Shown: positions 46,794 through 54,207 of the stretch, piece by piece | Layout: every line of letters begins with the position of its first letter | Numbering within the stretch: position 1 is the first letter of the stretch | NCBI RefSeq assembly: GCF_900105675.1 | Contig: NZ_LT629786.1 | Location: 3,100,001 to 3,164,000, forward strand | DNA from: Pseudomonas synxantha | GTDB taxonomy: Bacteria > Pseudomonadota > Gammaproteobacteria > Pseudomonadales > Pseudomonadaceae | Direction of reading: 5' to 3' | Length of the DNA stretch: 64,000 nt | Notes under the pieces: generated by a model | The model's database searches: none | What the model saw: only the letters and a program-made list of their open reading frames with translations | What the model was told of the DNA's origin: nothing | Program-made: the position numbers and the translations under genes

Positions 46794-47711
46794 TCAACGT
46801 GCTTTGCGAGCTTTGTGCTGCTCCTGCCAACGTTCGAGGTTTTTGTTGCACAGGTGGTCTTCTACATGCGGCGGGCCAAACAGGCGTGGAGTATTCGCAT
46901 GCTTCAGCGCAGGTAGCAGACCCGGCCGCTCAAAAATGTTCTTCATTGTGTAGACGCACAGTTCGCTGTACTTGGACCTGGGCATCCCGGTGGACGGGTC
47001 CAGCACCGGGTTGCCCTGTTGATCAACCTCATACGGATCCTGCAAAACTTCCCTGAGCTTGGCGATGTCGACGTACTGGTGCTGTTCGAAAAGAAAAGTC
47101 CGATCCTTGGTTTTATCTCTCAAGTGCTCGAACTGCCCTTGCAGCGCCTCAACTACTTCAGCGTTGCCCTGCGCATGAAAGGGATCCTGGCTGAAGACGC
47201 TTGGGGAGCTGTTGCCCTGCAACGCCTGGGCCGCCGCCCTGAGACTATCCCGCGTGATATCACCGTCACGACTGAAGATCGTATCGCTTAGTCGCGGGCG
47301 CTCGAGAATTTCCCGGACGACCTGAATCGCGCTGTCCAACTCCTCGTTTTTTCCGGTGGGCTCAGCGGCAATCCGCTGCAATGACAACCAGGTCAAGCGC
47401 CCGTCATTCAGATACGAGTGCAGCAGCCCGAAGGCTTTCTCCAGGGCACTCGCCAACTGCTTGTCCGTGGAGTTGGGGCCCGGCAGGGAAAACTGCGCCC
47501 GCTGCGGGGGGAAGTTCTGCAAGTTCCGATGACGCAGGACAGACAATGTTCCGCGCAGCAGGAAGGGCTTGCGAGGCCCAGCAGACTCAGGCACGGAGGG
47601 CGTTTCACTCCAGGCTCCAGCGTTGTCGACCGGTGGTGGCGCCATGGGGTGCGGGACTGGTCCACCAGGGGCGTGAGACCGCCTGGGAGGTAGTACACCA
47701 TCGATTGACAT
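46794..47711 (-). CDS. candidate type III secreted protein, unknown family (third of the island)
   Basis: The product is 305 residues from ATG 47711 behind GGAG. The N-terminus (MSIDGVLPPRRSHAPGG) is Pro/Ser-rich and disordered, with no signal peptide or membrane helix. The middle holds FSRDGDITRDSLRAAAQALQ, an EF-hand-like loop followed by a helix, a pattern also seen in Hrp/Nop translocator-like proteins (HrpK, NolX). That likeness is weak. An HrpL-type promoter sequence lies 97 bases upstream. The C-terminus is basic (ERWQEQHKARKAR). I cannot assign a function; secreted helper or effector is an inference from promoter and composition. Confidence 0.6.
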   Translation of the reverse strand: MSIDGVLPPRRSHAPGGPVPHPMAPPPVDNAGAWSETPSVPESAGPRKPFLLRGTLSVLRHRNLQNFPPQRAQFSLPGPNSTDKQLASALEKAFGLLHSYLNDGRLTWLSLQRIAAEPTGKNEELDSAIQVVREILERPRLSDTIFSRDGDITRDSLRAAAQALQGNSSPSVFSQDPFHAQGNAEVVEALQGQFEHLRDKTKDRTFLFEQHQYVDIAKLREVLQDPYEVDQQGNPVLDPSTGMPRSKYSELCVYTMKNIFERPGLLPALKHANTPRLFGPPHVEDHLCNKNLERWQEQHKARKAR

Positions 47712-47807
47712 GGGTTTTCTCCAACTCTTTGAGATGCATATCCGCTTGGTGATCGGCTCGGTGATGACCAAAATCAACGAATGAATTCCACTCGGACCAG
47801 CACCTCA

Positions 47808-47835
47808 TGTGTGGTTGGATGAACCCGGCAGTTCC
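47808..47835 (-). promoter_or_regulatory. HrpL-type (hrp box) promoter upstream of the 305-residue gene
   Basis: On the minus strand the sequence reads GGAACT, 15 bases, CCACACA. The known hrp box is GGAACC-N15/16-CCAC-NN-A, so only the last base of the -35 element differs. It lies 97 bases before the ATG. Confidence 0.7.
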
Positions 47836-47886
47836 TTACGGACAACGAATACCAATGACAATATGTAAAACCGCAACCAACGATGC

Positions 47887-48204
47887 TCAACCCAACTTGC
47901 GTCTGCGCCACCAGCCCGCGAGGGTGTGAATCAGCCCGACATTTTTTATCGATCCGGCCCCCTCTCCGGGGGGCTGTCCGTCCGCAAGCATGCCCCTGGA
48001 AAAGTCATCCGAAACGGGCGCCTGGAATTGTCGCTGACCGGCAAAAGCCTTCATGCGCAGGGCTTGGGCCGCATGTTCCTTTGCAGGGGTGTGCAGGCCT
48101 CGCGTTGCTGCGCCCTCCTCTGATACCGCAAGTTTCGCGTCCTGGGTGCTGTGCAGGAGTTCAAGGCGCTGGGATGGGGGGGAGTTAAACGAGGTTGAAG
48201 TCAT
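47887..48204 (-). CDS. small candidate type III secreted protein, unknown family
   Basis: The product is 105 residues from ATG 48204 behind GAGGG. The first 13 residues, MTSTSFNSPPSQR, are rich in Ser and have no acidic residue, a typical type III secretion N-terminus. The rest is polar and Gly/Ala-rich with a basic end (GWWRRRKLG). No signal peptide, membrane helix or known domain is seen. A hrp box lies 61 bases upstream. It is monocistronic in appearance, as 175 bases with their own hrp box separate it from the next gene. Confidence 0.55.
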   Translation of the reverse strand: MTSTSFNSPPSQRLELLHSTQDAKLAVSEEGAATRGLHTPAKEHAAQALRMKAFAGQRQFQAPVSDDFSRGMLADGQPPGEGAGSIKNVGLIHTLAGWWRRRKLG

Positions 48205-48264
48205 GAGTTTGCCCTCACTCGGAATCTGAAAAGCGGCGGGTGAATCACTACTGTAGGTATCAGC

Positions 48265-48292
48265 TATGTGGCAAATGAGTGTAATCCGTTCC
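48265..48292 (-). promoter_or_regulatory. HrpL-type promoter upstream of the 105-residue gene
   Basis: Minus strand GGAACG, 15 bases, CCACATA. Spacing is identical to the two neighbouring boxes. It starts 61 bases before the ATG. Confidence 0.65.
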
Positions 48293-48343
48293 TCGAACAA
48301 TTCAGTCAGGCGCCGCATTCGCCGTGCAGCGCCTGTAGGTTGG

Positions 48344-49399
48344 TCACTTGGACAATAGGACCAATGCTCTCCAATTGATCTTTCCGTCCCCGTCTTTACT
48401 GGCAAGGTCGTCCATCAGCTTGAGCAGATTACTTCGCTGGATCACTGCCTGGGCCAACTGGATAAGATGGTCCTTTTCAGCGTCGCCTGTGAAAGGTTGG
48501 CGGGCGAGCTTTTTCAGGTCGCGGATTCTAAGGTCTGGCCCCCAGGGCCAGCCCTTCAATTCGTCAAAATGCTCGAGCATTTCAGCGGCCAACTCCTTGT
48601 CAGACTTGTACTTGAAGTAGTTTTCGCCCTTGATGACCGCGATCACATTCTGAAAGTCGATGAGATTATCCAATGCACCGGTAGAAGTGTGTCGGTCAAG
48701 CGCCGCCATCAGTTCCGGACGCCGCAGCAGCTCATTGGCCAAGCGAATGTTCTCCCGCATGGCTGGGTTAGGCGACCACCCTCTTCTCGCCATCGCAAGG
48801 ATGCTGTCAACACTGATATACCCAGGATTCCTGGGGTCCCTGAAAGCATGGAAACTGTCGCGCAATTGCGCTGCCAACTCTTCATTGTTCTTCAGCGAGT
48901 ATTGCGGATCTGGCCTGCCAGGCGCGACCGGATAGGGCCTTTCTCCGCCGGTAGGGTCTGGTCGTGGTGGCGGGTTGCTCGCCCCGGGATTCGGCCTCGG
49001 CGGCGGATTGCTGCAACCTGGGTTCGGCCTTGGTGGTGGACCGCCGCAGCCTGGATACGGAGGCGGCCGATGTCCGGAAAACCATTGGTTCATCCATTGC
49101 TTGAACTGGCTCAGGAAATCCTGCATTGCAGGAGCGTGATGATGGTGATGGTGATGGTGATGGTGGCGGCCTGACACATCTGCGCCGGTGGTGGCAGCCT
49201 GATGGTTGCCGAACACTGGACCGGCCTTACTTTCCCCGGATTGAAAATTTACATTGGCGGAACTCTGACCTTTGAAAGAAGGCGTAGCAGGCGCTTCACG
49301 AGTGTTCTTGACCTCGGGCTTGGCAGTGGCATTGGCCTGCGAAGGATCAGAGGTTGATGAGGTAGAGACGGGGGATGGATCCAACATCGGTACCGACAT
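48344..49399 (-). CDS. candidate type III secreted protein with His10 tract and Pro-rich repeats
   Basis: The product is 351 residues from ATG 49399, 7 bases after GGAG; an ATG at 49411 is less likely. The N-terminal 70 residues are Ser/Thr/Ala/Pro-rich and disordered. Ten consecutive histidines follow (codons CAC/CAT alternating), then QDFLSQFKQWMNQWFSG, then three PPPRPNPG-type repeats. The C-terminal 190 residues are helical, with NELLRRPELMAALDRHTSTG and an EF-hand-like end KDGDGKINWRAL. The latter recalls helix/DGDG modules of HrpK/NolX translocators. The family is not recognised with confidence. The gene has a hrp box 76 bases upstream. Confidence 0.65.
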   Translation of the reverse strand: MSVPMLDPSPVSTSSTSDPSQANATAKPEVKNTREAPATPSFKGQSSANVNFQSGESKAGPVFGNHQAATTGADVSGRHHHHHHHHHHAPAMQDFLSQFKQWMNQWFSGHRPPPYPGCGGPPPRPNPGCSNPPPRPNPGASNPPPRPDPTGGERPYPVAPGRPDPQYSLKNNEELAAQLRDSFHAFRDPRNPGYISVDSILAMARRGWSPNPAMRENIRLANELLRRPELMAALDRHTSTGALDNLIDFQNVIAVIKGENYFKYKSDKELAAEMLEHFDELKGWPWGPDLRIRDLKKLARQPFTGDAEKDHLIQLAQAVIQRSNLLKLMDDLASKDGDGKINWRALVLLSK

Positions 49400-49474
49400 G
49401 CGTTTCTCCATTACAGTGGGCGCGATTTTCAGCTTGTCGCTCCAACGTAGTGTCGAAGCCCATCAGCTTTCCCA

Positions 49475-49502
49475 TGTGTGGCTTTTTGTCGGAATCAGTT
49501 CC
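49475..49502 (-). promoter_or_regulatory. HrpL-type promoter upstream of the His-tract gene
   Basis: Minus strand GGAACT, 15 bases, CCACACA: the same -35 and -10 elements and spacing as the box at 47808-47835, with unrelated spacer sequence. It starts 76 bases before the ATG. Confidence 0.7.
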
Positions 49503-49603
49503 TGTGCCAGCAACAATATATGCTGTGCGAGTGTAGGAAACAGATCGAGCAGGTAATAGCCTTTGCTGCTGCCTGGGCAACGTCGCGTCGCACCCGGGCA
49601 GGC

Positions 49604-49635
49604 AAAAAAATCGCAACCCTTGGGTTGCGATTTTT
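49604..49635 (-). terminator. terminator after fecA
   Basis: AAAATCGCAACCC and GGGTTGCGATTTTT form a perfect stem with a short loop; seven T residues follow on the minus strand, 14 bases after the fecA stop. Confidence 0.9.
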
Positions 49636-49649
49636 CTATCCACTGGATA

Positions 49650-52055
49650 TCAGAATCCGACACTTGCCTGGACGAAGAACGTACGCGGTTCACCCAGGTA
49701 TATCCCGGCGTTGTTGTCGCTGGAACGCGTGTAATGCTGCTGGTCGAAGACGTTCTTTACGCCCACGCCCAGCTTGAGGTTCGACAATTGCGCGCCAAAG
49801 TCATAGCCGCTGCGCAGGTTGACGGAGACATAACCTGGGATGTCGCCATATTGGCCATCGTCGGTGCCCTGGGTAATGTAGGTGGTGCCGGTACCTGGCG
49901 CACGCTGCTTGGATTGCGCATAAACATCGAGGTTATGGGTCCAGTGGTTGACGTCGTAGCGCAGGCCCAGCGTCGCCACTTCACGGGAGTACAGGGGCAG
50001 GTCGCGGCCCTTGAACGGTACATCACCTTCGGAGGTGGCCTTGGTATAGGTAAAGCCGGCGTTAGCCGTCAGCCCGTCAAGGCGCGGGTCGAGATTGGAC
50101 AGGTCGTAGTGGGCCGAGGCTTCGACACCGGCGTGCTTGGTGGCGCCGAGGTTAGTCCAGCCTACATCGTTGCTGACGTATTGCAGCTCATCCGAGAAGT
50201 CGATGTAGAACAGTGTCACTTCGCCGCCCCAGACGCTGTCGTTGTAGCGCGTTCCGATCTCGTAGGTCTTGGCTTTTTCCGGGTTAAGGCCATTGGCGGT
50301 CTGGTTGCCGGTGCCGCCCTGGCCCAGCTGGAAATACTGCAGGCTGCCGAAGGAGGTTTCGTAATTGGCAAACAGTTTCCAGGCGTCGGAGACGTGATAC
50401 ATCACGCTCAGGGCCGGCAAGGGTTCGTTGTTGTGGATCTCGCGGCGTTTTTCCTCGGTACGCTTGCCGTTCAGGGCCACGACGGGGCGGTCATGCCATT
50501 CGGTGCGGATATCTTCAAAGCGGATGCCCGGGGTGATGGTCCACTTGCCAATATCGATTTTGTTGTCGATGTAGAAGGCATTGGCTTCGGTGCCACCGGT
50601 GCGGTCCTGATAGACATGGCCATCGCTCTGCCCGCCCGGCGTCGGCACGTTATTGATCAGGTTCAGGCTGGTGGCTTGCTCGTGCATGCCTTCCTTGAGG
50701 TAACGGTAGCCAACGCTGACTTCCTGGGTGCTCGGGCCCAGGTCAAACACATGGGACACCCGCGGCTCGATACCAAAGGTGTAGTAGGTGCGCGGGTAGG
50801 AACTGAGGGTTTTCAAATCACGGTTGGCGATGTTGCTGCCACGGAAGCTGTCGGAGTAGTAGGTCAGCACTTCGGCCTGGGTGCGATCGTCGATCTGGCG
50901 GATGTACTTGAAGGACACATCCTTGCGGCGACCGCTGAAGTTGTCCCAGTCGCGCACCGACTGATACGGGTTGGCGTCGAACTGTTGCTGGGTCAGGCCG
51001 CCAGGCATGTCGGCGCTGGCGTCGTAGTAGTGGAAGTTCAGCGAGAAGTCGTCTTGATCGGTCGGCGCCCAGTGGGTCTTGAAGATCACGTCGTCGATAT
51101 CGTTGGAATTATTGCTGTTGCGATAGCCGTTGCCGTTGACTCCGGAATACAGCAATGCAGCGCCGATGCCGTTGTCTGCCGTGCCGCCAATAAAGGCGTT
51201 CTCCACATGCTTCCAACCACCATGGGCGGAGGTCTGCAGGGTAGTGCCGACCTCACCGGAGAATTTCTCCGGAATTGCGCGGGTCACGAAGTTGATCACG
51301 CCCCCCACGTTCTGTGGCCCATAACGTACAGAGCCGGCCCCGCGGACAACGTCGATGCTTTCCAGGTTACCGGCAGAAATCGGCGCCATCGACAGTTGCG
51401 GCTGGCCGTACGGGGCGAAGGCCGCCGGTACTCCGTCGATCAGCACGGTGGAGCGCGGCGACAGGCGTGAGGTCAAGCCGCGTACACCGACATTGAGGGA
51501 AATATCGCTGCCGCCGGTGCCGTTGGCTTCCTGCACCTGCACGCCAGGCACGCGGCGCAGTACGTCACCGACGTTCATCGCGCCCTGCTCCACCATGGCT
51601 TCGCGGCGCACCACGGTACGTGCGCCCGGATGGTTTTGCACCACGGCGGCATCGGCATCGCCGAGCCAATCGCCCACCACCTTGATATCGGTGACTCCCA
51701 GCTCCAGCGGTGAACCCGCTTCACCGGTGCCGTTGCTCACCGGGCGCAGGGTCACGGAACCGGCGTCGATCTGGTAATCCAGCCCACTGCCTTGCAGCAG
51801 TTGGCGCAGGGCCTGTTCGGGCGAGAGGTCGCCATTCACCGCCGGGGCTTGCTTGCCGGCCACCATGTCGGGGCTGAAGAACACTTGCAGCGAAGTCTGC
51901 TGGCCCAGTTGGCTAAGCGCGGCACCCAGTGACTGGGCGCGGATATGTATGCCATCGGCCGCATACGCGGCAGGCAGCGCGGTGCTGACCGCAATGGCCA
52001 GTGCCAGGGGCGCCCAGCGAGAGATTTTATTATTGTGGATGGCGAGTTTTTTCAC
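49650..52055 (-). CDS. fecA: TonB-dependent ferric citrate receptor
   Basis: The product is 801 residues from GTG 52055 behind AGG. The signal peptide ends near AAYA. The STN signalling domain follows (HIRAQSLGAALSQLGQQTSL and QALRQLLQGSGLDYQI). The plug has VVGDWLGDADAAVV, then GARTVVRREAM, LRRVPGVQVQEANGTGG and RSTVLIDGVPAAFAPYGQPQ. The 22-strand barrel follows and ends in Phe. The plug is very like E. coli FecA, which takes up diferric dicitrate and signals through FecR to FecI. Upstream fecI and fecR and a 97-base gap, where the FecI-dependent promoter would lie, complete the system. Confidence 0.93.
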   Translation of the reverse strand: MKKLAIHNNKISRWAPLALAIAVSTALPAAYAADGIHIRAQSLGAALSQLGQQTSLQVFFSPDMVAGKQAPAVNGDLSPEQALRQLLQGSGLDYQIDAGSVTLRPVSNGTGEAGSPLELGVTDIKVVGDWLGDADAAVVQNHPGARTVVRREAMVEQGAMNVGDVLRRVPGVQVQEANGTGGSDISLNVGVRGLTSRLSPRSTVLIDGVPAAFAPYGQPQLSMAPISAGNLESIDVVRGAGSVRYGPQNVGGVINFVTRAIPEKFSGEVGTTLQTSAHGGWKHVENAFIGGTADNGIGAALLYSGVNGNGYRNSNNSNDIDDVIFKTHWAPTDQDDFSLNFHYYDASADMPGGLTQQQFDANPYQSVRDWDNFSGRRKDVSFKYIRQIDDRTQAEVLTYYSDSFRGSNIANRDLKTLSSYPRTYYTFGIEPRVSHVFDLGPSTQEVSVGYRYLKEGMHEQATSLNLINNVPTPGGQSDGHVYQDRTGGTEANAFYIDNKIDIGKWTITPGIRFEDIRTEWHDRPVVALNGKRTEEKRREIHNNEPLPALSVMYHVSDAWKLFANYETSFGSLQYFQLGQGGTGNQTANGLNPEKAKTYEIGTRYNDSVWGGEVTLFYIDFSDELQYVSNDVGWTNLGATKHAGVEASAHYDLSNLDPRLDGLTANAGFTYTKATSEGDVPFKGRDLPLYSREVATLGLRYDVNHWTHNLDVYAQSKQRAPGTGTTYITQGTDDGQYGDIPGYVSVNLRSGYDFGAQLSNLKLGVGVKNVFDQQHYTRSSDNNAGIYLGEPRTFFVQASVGF

Positions 52056-52152
52056 GTCGAACCTAGTCCTGTGATCGCAAGAGTGTGCGGCTGTTAATGC
52101 AAACCAGTTGCAGTTGCAGGAGAAGACGAAGAACTCGAAAAAAACCTGAATG

Positions 52153-53133
52153 TCAGCGTGAAATAATTTCCTGACTACCGTCCGGCAAGGTGCGCAAGGC
52201 CACGGGCAGGATGTGCGGCAAGGCTTTGAGCAAGGCGTCGGTGTCACTGGATTTGAATACGCTGGTCAGGCGCAGGTTACCCACCGCTGCCGTGCTGACA
52301 CGCAACGGCTGCTCACGGTAGCGCGACACTTCCCGGGCCACTTCGCCCAAGGTGGCGTTGTTGAACACCAGTTTGCCGGTACGCCACGCGGTCAGTTCTT
52401 CAGGGTTCACCGCATAGGTTGCTGCCACTTGGCCTTGGGTATCAACGTGGGTACCACGGCCAGCGGTGAGCGTCACCGCCTGATCCGATATGCGCCCCTG
52501 CACCTTGACCGTACCGGCTTCGACCGCCACGCGGGTCTGGTCTTCGTCGCGGCGCACATTAAAACGCGTGCCGGTAACCGTTACCTGACCTGACCCGGCA
52601 ACCACGACGAACGGACGCCTGGCGTCATGCTCGACACTGAACATCGCCTCGCCCTGCTTGAGTTCCACGCTCCGCTGGCCCTTTTCATAGCGAACCGCAG
52701 CCACGCTGCGGCTGTTGAGGTCCATCACCGAGCCATCGGGCAAGGCTACCTGGCGATGCTCGCCCAATCGGGTGCTGAACTCTGCACTGTAAGGCTTTGA
52801 CTGGCCCACCCCGCTGACTAAACCCAGGCCCACTGCAATGGCGACCACACTGGCGGCAACGGCATAGCGCAACACCGCACGGTGCTTGGGAGGCTCGCCC
52901 GGCGTATCGCACAAGGCCTGCAAGCGGGCCTGGGGCAGCAGATCGGCGGCGCCCCACAGCCCTTGCAGCACATCGATTTCGTACTGGTGCTCAGGCGCCT
53001 GCGACTGCCAGGCATCGAAACGTTGCCGCTCCTCGGCGTTCAATGGGCCGTCTTGCAGGCGTACAAACCATTGCGCGGCCTCATCACGGACACGGTTATC
53101 CATCGAGCAGGATCCTGTTTCAAAGCGGGTCAT
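52153..53133 (-). CDS. fecR: FecR-family anti-sigma factor/signal transducer
   Basis: The product is 326 residues from ATG 53133, which overlaps the fecI stop (ATGA). An alternative ATG at 53103, behind AGGA, would remove 10 residues. A cytoplasmic N-terminal domain with DEAAQWFVRLQDGPLNAEER binds FecI, one membrane helix (AVAASVVAIAVGLGLVSG) follows, then the periplasmic FecR domain with LPDGSVMDLNSRS and TGTRFNVRRDED. A C-terminal STN-interaction region includes GKLVFNNATLGEVAREVSRY. It relays receptor occupancy to the sigma factor. Confidence 0.92.
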   Translation of the reverse strand: MTRFETGSCSMDNRVRDEAAQWFVRLQDGPLNAEERQRFDAWQSQAPEHQYEIDVLQGLWGAADLLPQARLQALCDTPGEPPKHRAVLRYAVAASVVAIAVGLGLVSGVGQSKPYSAEFSTRLGEHRQVALPDGSVMDLNSRSVAAVRYEKGQRSVELKQGEAMFSVEHDARRPFVVVAGSGQVTVTGTRFNVRRDEDQTRVAVEAGTVKVQGRISDQAVTLTAGRGTHVDTQGQVAATYAVNPEELTAWRTGKLVFNNATLGEVAREVSRYREQPLRVSTAAVGNLRLTSVFKSSDTDALLKALPHILPVALRTLPDGSQEIISR

Positions 53134-53630
53134 GGCGCCATCGCATCCAGACGATCACGCAGATGCCGCAGGGTGCGGATCATATACTTTTCCACCATGT
53201 TTTTAGACAGCCCCAGGCGCTCGGCGATTTCCTGCTGGGTCAGGCCCTCGATCTTCTGCCAGATGAAAATCCTGCGACAGTTGAGCGGCAGCTCCGTCAA
53301 GGCCCGCTCGATGGAGTCGGCCAACTGGATCGCATGCATGTAATGCTCCGGGTCGCCGCTGTGGGGCGCGCTTTGATCCATGGCCGGCAGCGTCAGCGCC
53401 TGGCGGCGGTCTTCGCGGCGATAGGCGTCCAGCGCAATATTGCGTGCGGTTTGATGCAGGTAGGCGCGCGGTTGTACTACCTCGCTGGCGCGGGACTCAA
53501 GCACACGCACAAAGGTGTCATGGGCCAGGTCTTCGGCCTGCTGGCGGTTTCTCAGGCGGCGCGTCCAGGTTCCGATCAACTCTTCGTAGTGCTCGAAAAA
53601 GCCTGTTCTGCGGGGCGGCTGAGGGGTCAT
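53130..53630 (-). CDS. fecI: ECF sigma factor, FecI type
   Basis: The product is 166 residues. Sigma region 2 includes RNRQQAEDLAHDTFVRVLES, with AYLHQTARNIALDAYRR following. Region 4 has LPLNCRRIFIWQKIEGLTQQ, then EIAERLGLSKNMVEKYMIR. The H-D-T-F and Y-M-I-R features are typical of iron-starvation FecI sigma factors. It should direct RNA polymerase to the fecA promoter when FecR signals. A Fur-box-like sequence lies 29 bases upstream of the start. Confidence 0.93.
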   Translation of the reverse strand: MTPQPPRRTGFFEHYEELIGTWTRRLRNRQQAEDLAHDTFVRVLESRASEVVQPRAYLHQTARNIALDAYRREDRRQALTLPAMDQSAPHSGDPEHYMHAIQLADSIERALTELPLNCRRIFIWQKIEGLTQQEIAERLGLSKNMVEKYMIRTLRHLRDRLDAMAP

Positions 53631-53658
53631 CGCGGATGCACTGGGTAGGCGGGGCGTG

Positions 53659-53677
53659 AATAGTAATGCTTCCTATT
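53659..53677 (-). promoter_or_regulatory. possible Fur box upstream of fecI
   Basis: AATAGTAATGCTTCCTATT is a 19-base imperfect palindrome (AATAG ... CTATT) in the right place for iron repression of fecI. The match to the GATAATGATAATCATTATC consensus is partial. Confidence 0.4.
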
Positions 53678-53729
53678 AAGCAGGGCAATTGCTGCTGAGC
53701 GCCTGCGCCACTTCTGTTCCCGAGAGCAT

Positions 53730-54104
53730 TTATTTTTTTGAAATAACCGCACTCATATATTGATGCAGGTCGCGTAGATCCTTAATGCTCCAGGCATGCG
53801 GCGCTATCTTTACACCGTTCTCCCGCAACGTCCTTGGGATCAGGTCGCCATTGGGACGAAGGATGATCGACGATACGATAACACCCGGATAATCCTTGAG
53901 CCGCTGCTTGAAAGCTGTGGTTGTGAGGTCAGGCGTTGGCGGATTGCTTTTTTTGGCCAATGGCCCAGTCGCTCTGATATCGGGCCCATGACACACCGCG
54001 CACCTTTGGAGGTAAAGCGTCTTGCCATTAGCGTTTTCTGCCAAGGCCCCCGACGTTTGAGCCAGTGACAATACCGCTGATAGACCCATGAGTATTTTGT
54101 TCAT
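53730..54104 (-). CDS. small periplasmic c-type cytochrome
   Basis: The product is 124 residues from ATG 54104; an upstream ATG at 54131 would add 9. The signal peptide ends near GALAE. The haem-binding motif CAVCH follows in YLQRCAVCHGPDIRATGP, and a possible Met ligand lies late in LHQYMSAVI. This is a class I monohaem cytochrome c fold. There is no oxidase or dehydrogenase gene beside it to indicate a partner. The gene is on the same strand as fecI and 100 bases before it, and divergent from the unknown gene at 54208. Confidence 0.85.
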   Translation of the reverse strand: MNKILMGLSAVLSLAQTSGALAENANGKTLYLQRCAVCHGPDIRATGPLAKKSNPPTPDLTTTAFKQRLKDYPGVIVSSIILRPNGDLIPRTLRENGVKIAPHAWSIKDLRDLHQYMSAVISKK

Positions 54105-54207
54105 GGGTGCGGTGCCTGTCGGCATATACATTCCATCGCGCCCTCTCCATTCCCTTTATTCTAAGCACCATACGATAACATTCACCTTCCGGCCGAACGC
54201 TACACCT

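Noticed and set aside
49138-49172. A short tandem repeat (ATGGTG) that could suggest a CRISPR-like or microsatellite array
   Set aside because: It encodes the ten-histidine tract of the minus-strand gene; the unit is 6 bases and there are no spacers.
49563-51470. A 635-codon open frame on the plus strand
   Set aside because: It is antisense to fecA, whose protein is unmistakable. High third-position GC makes long antisense frames common here.
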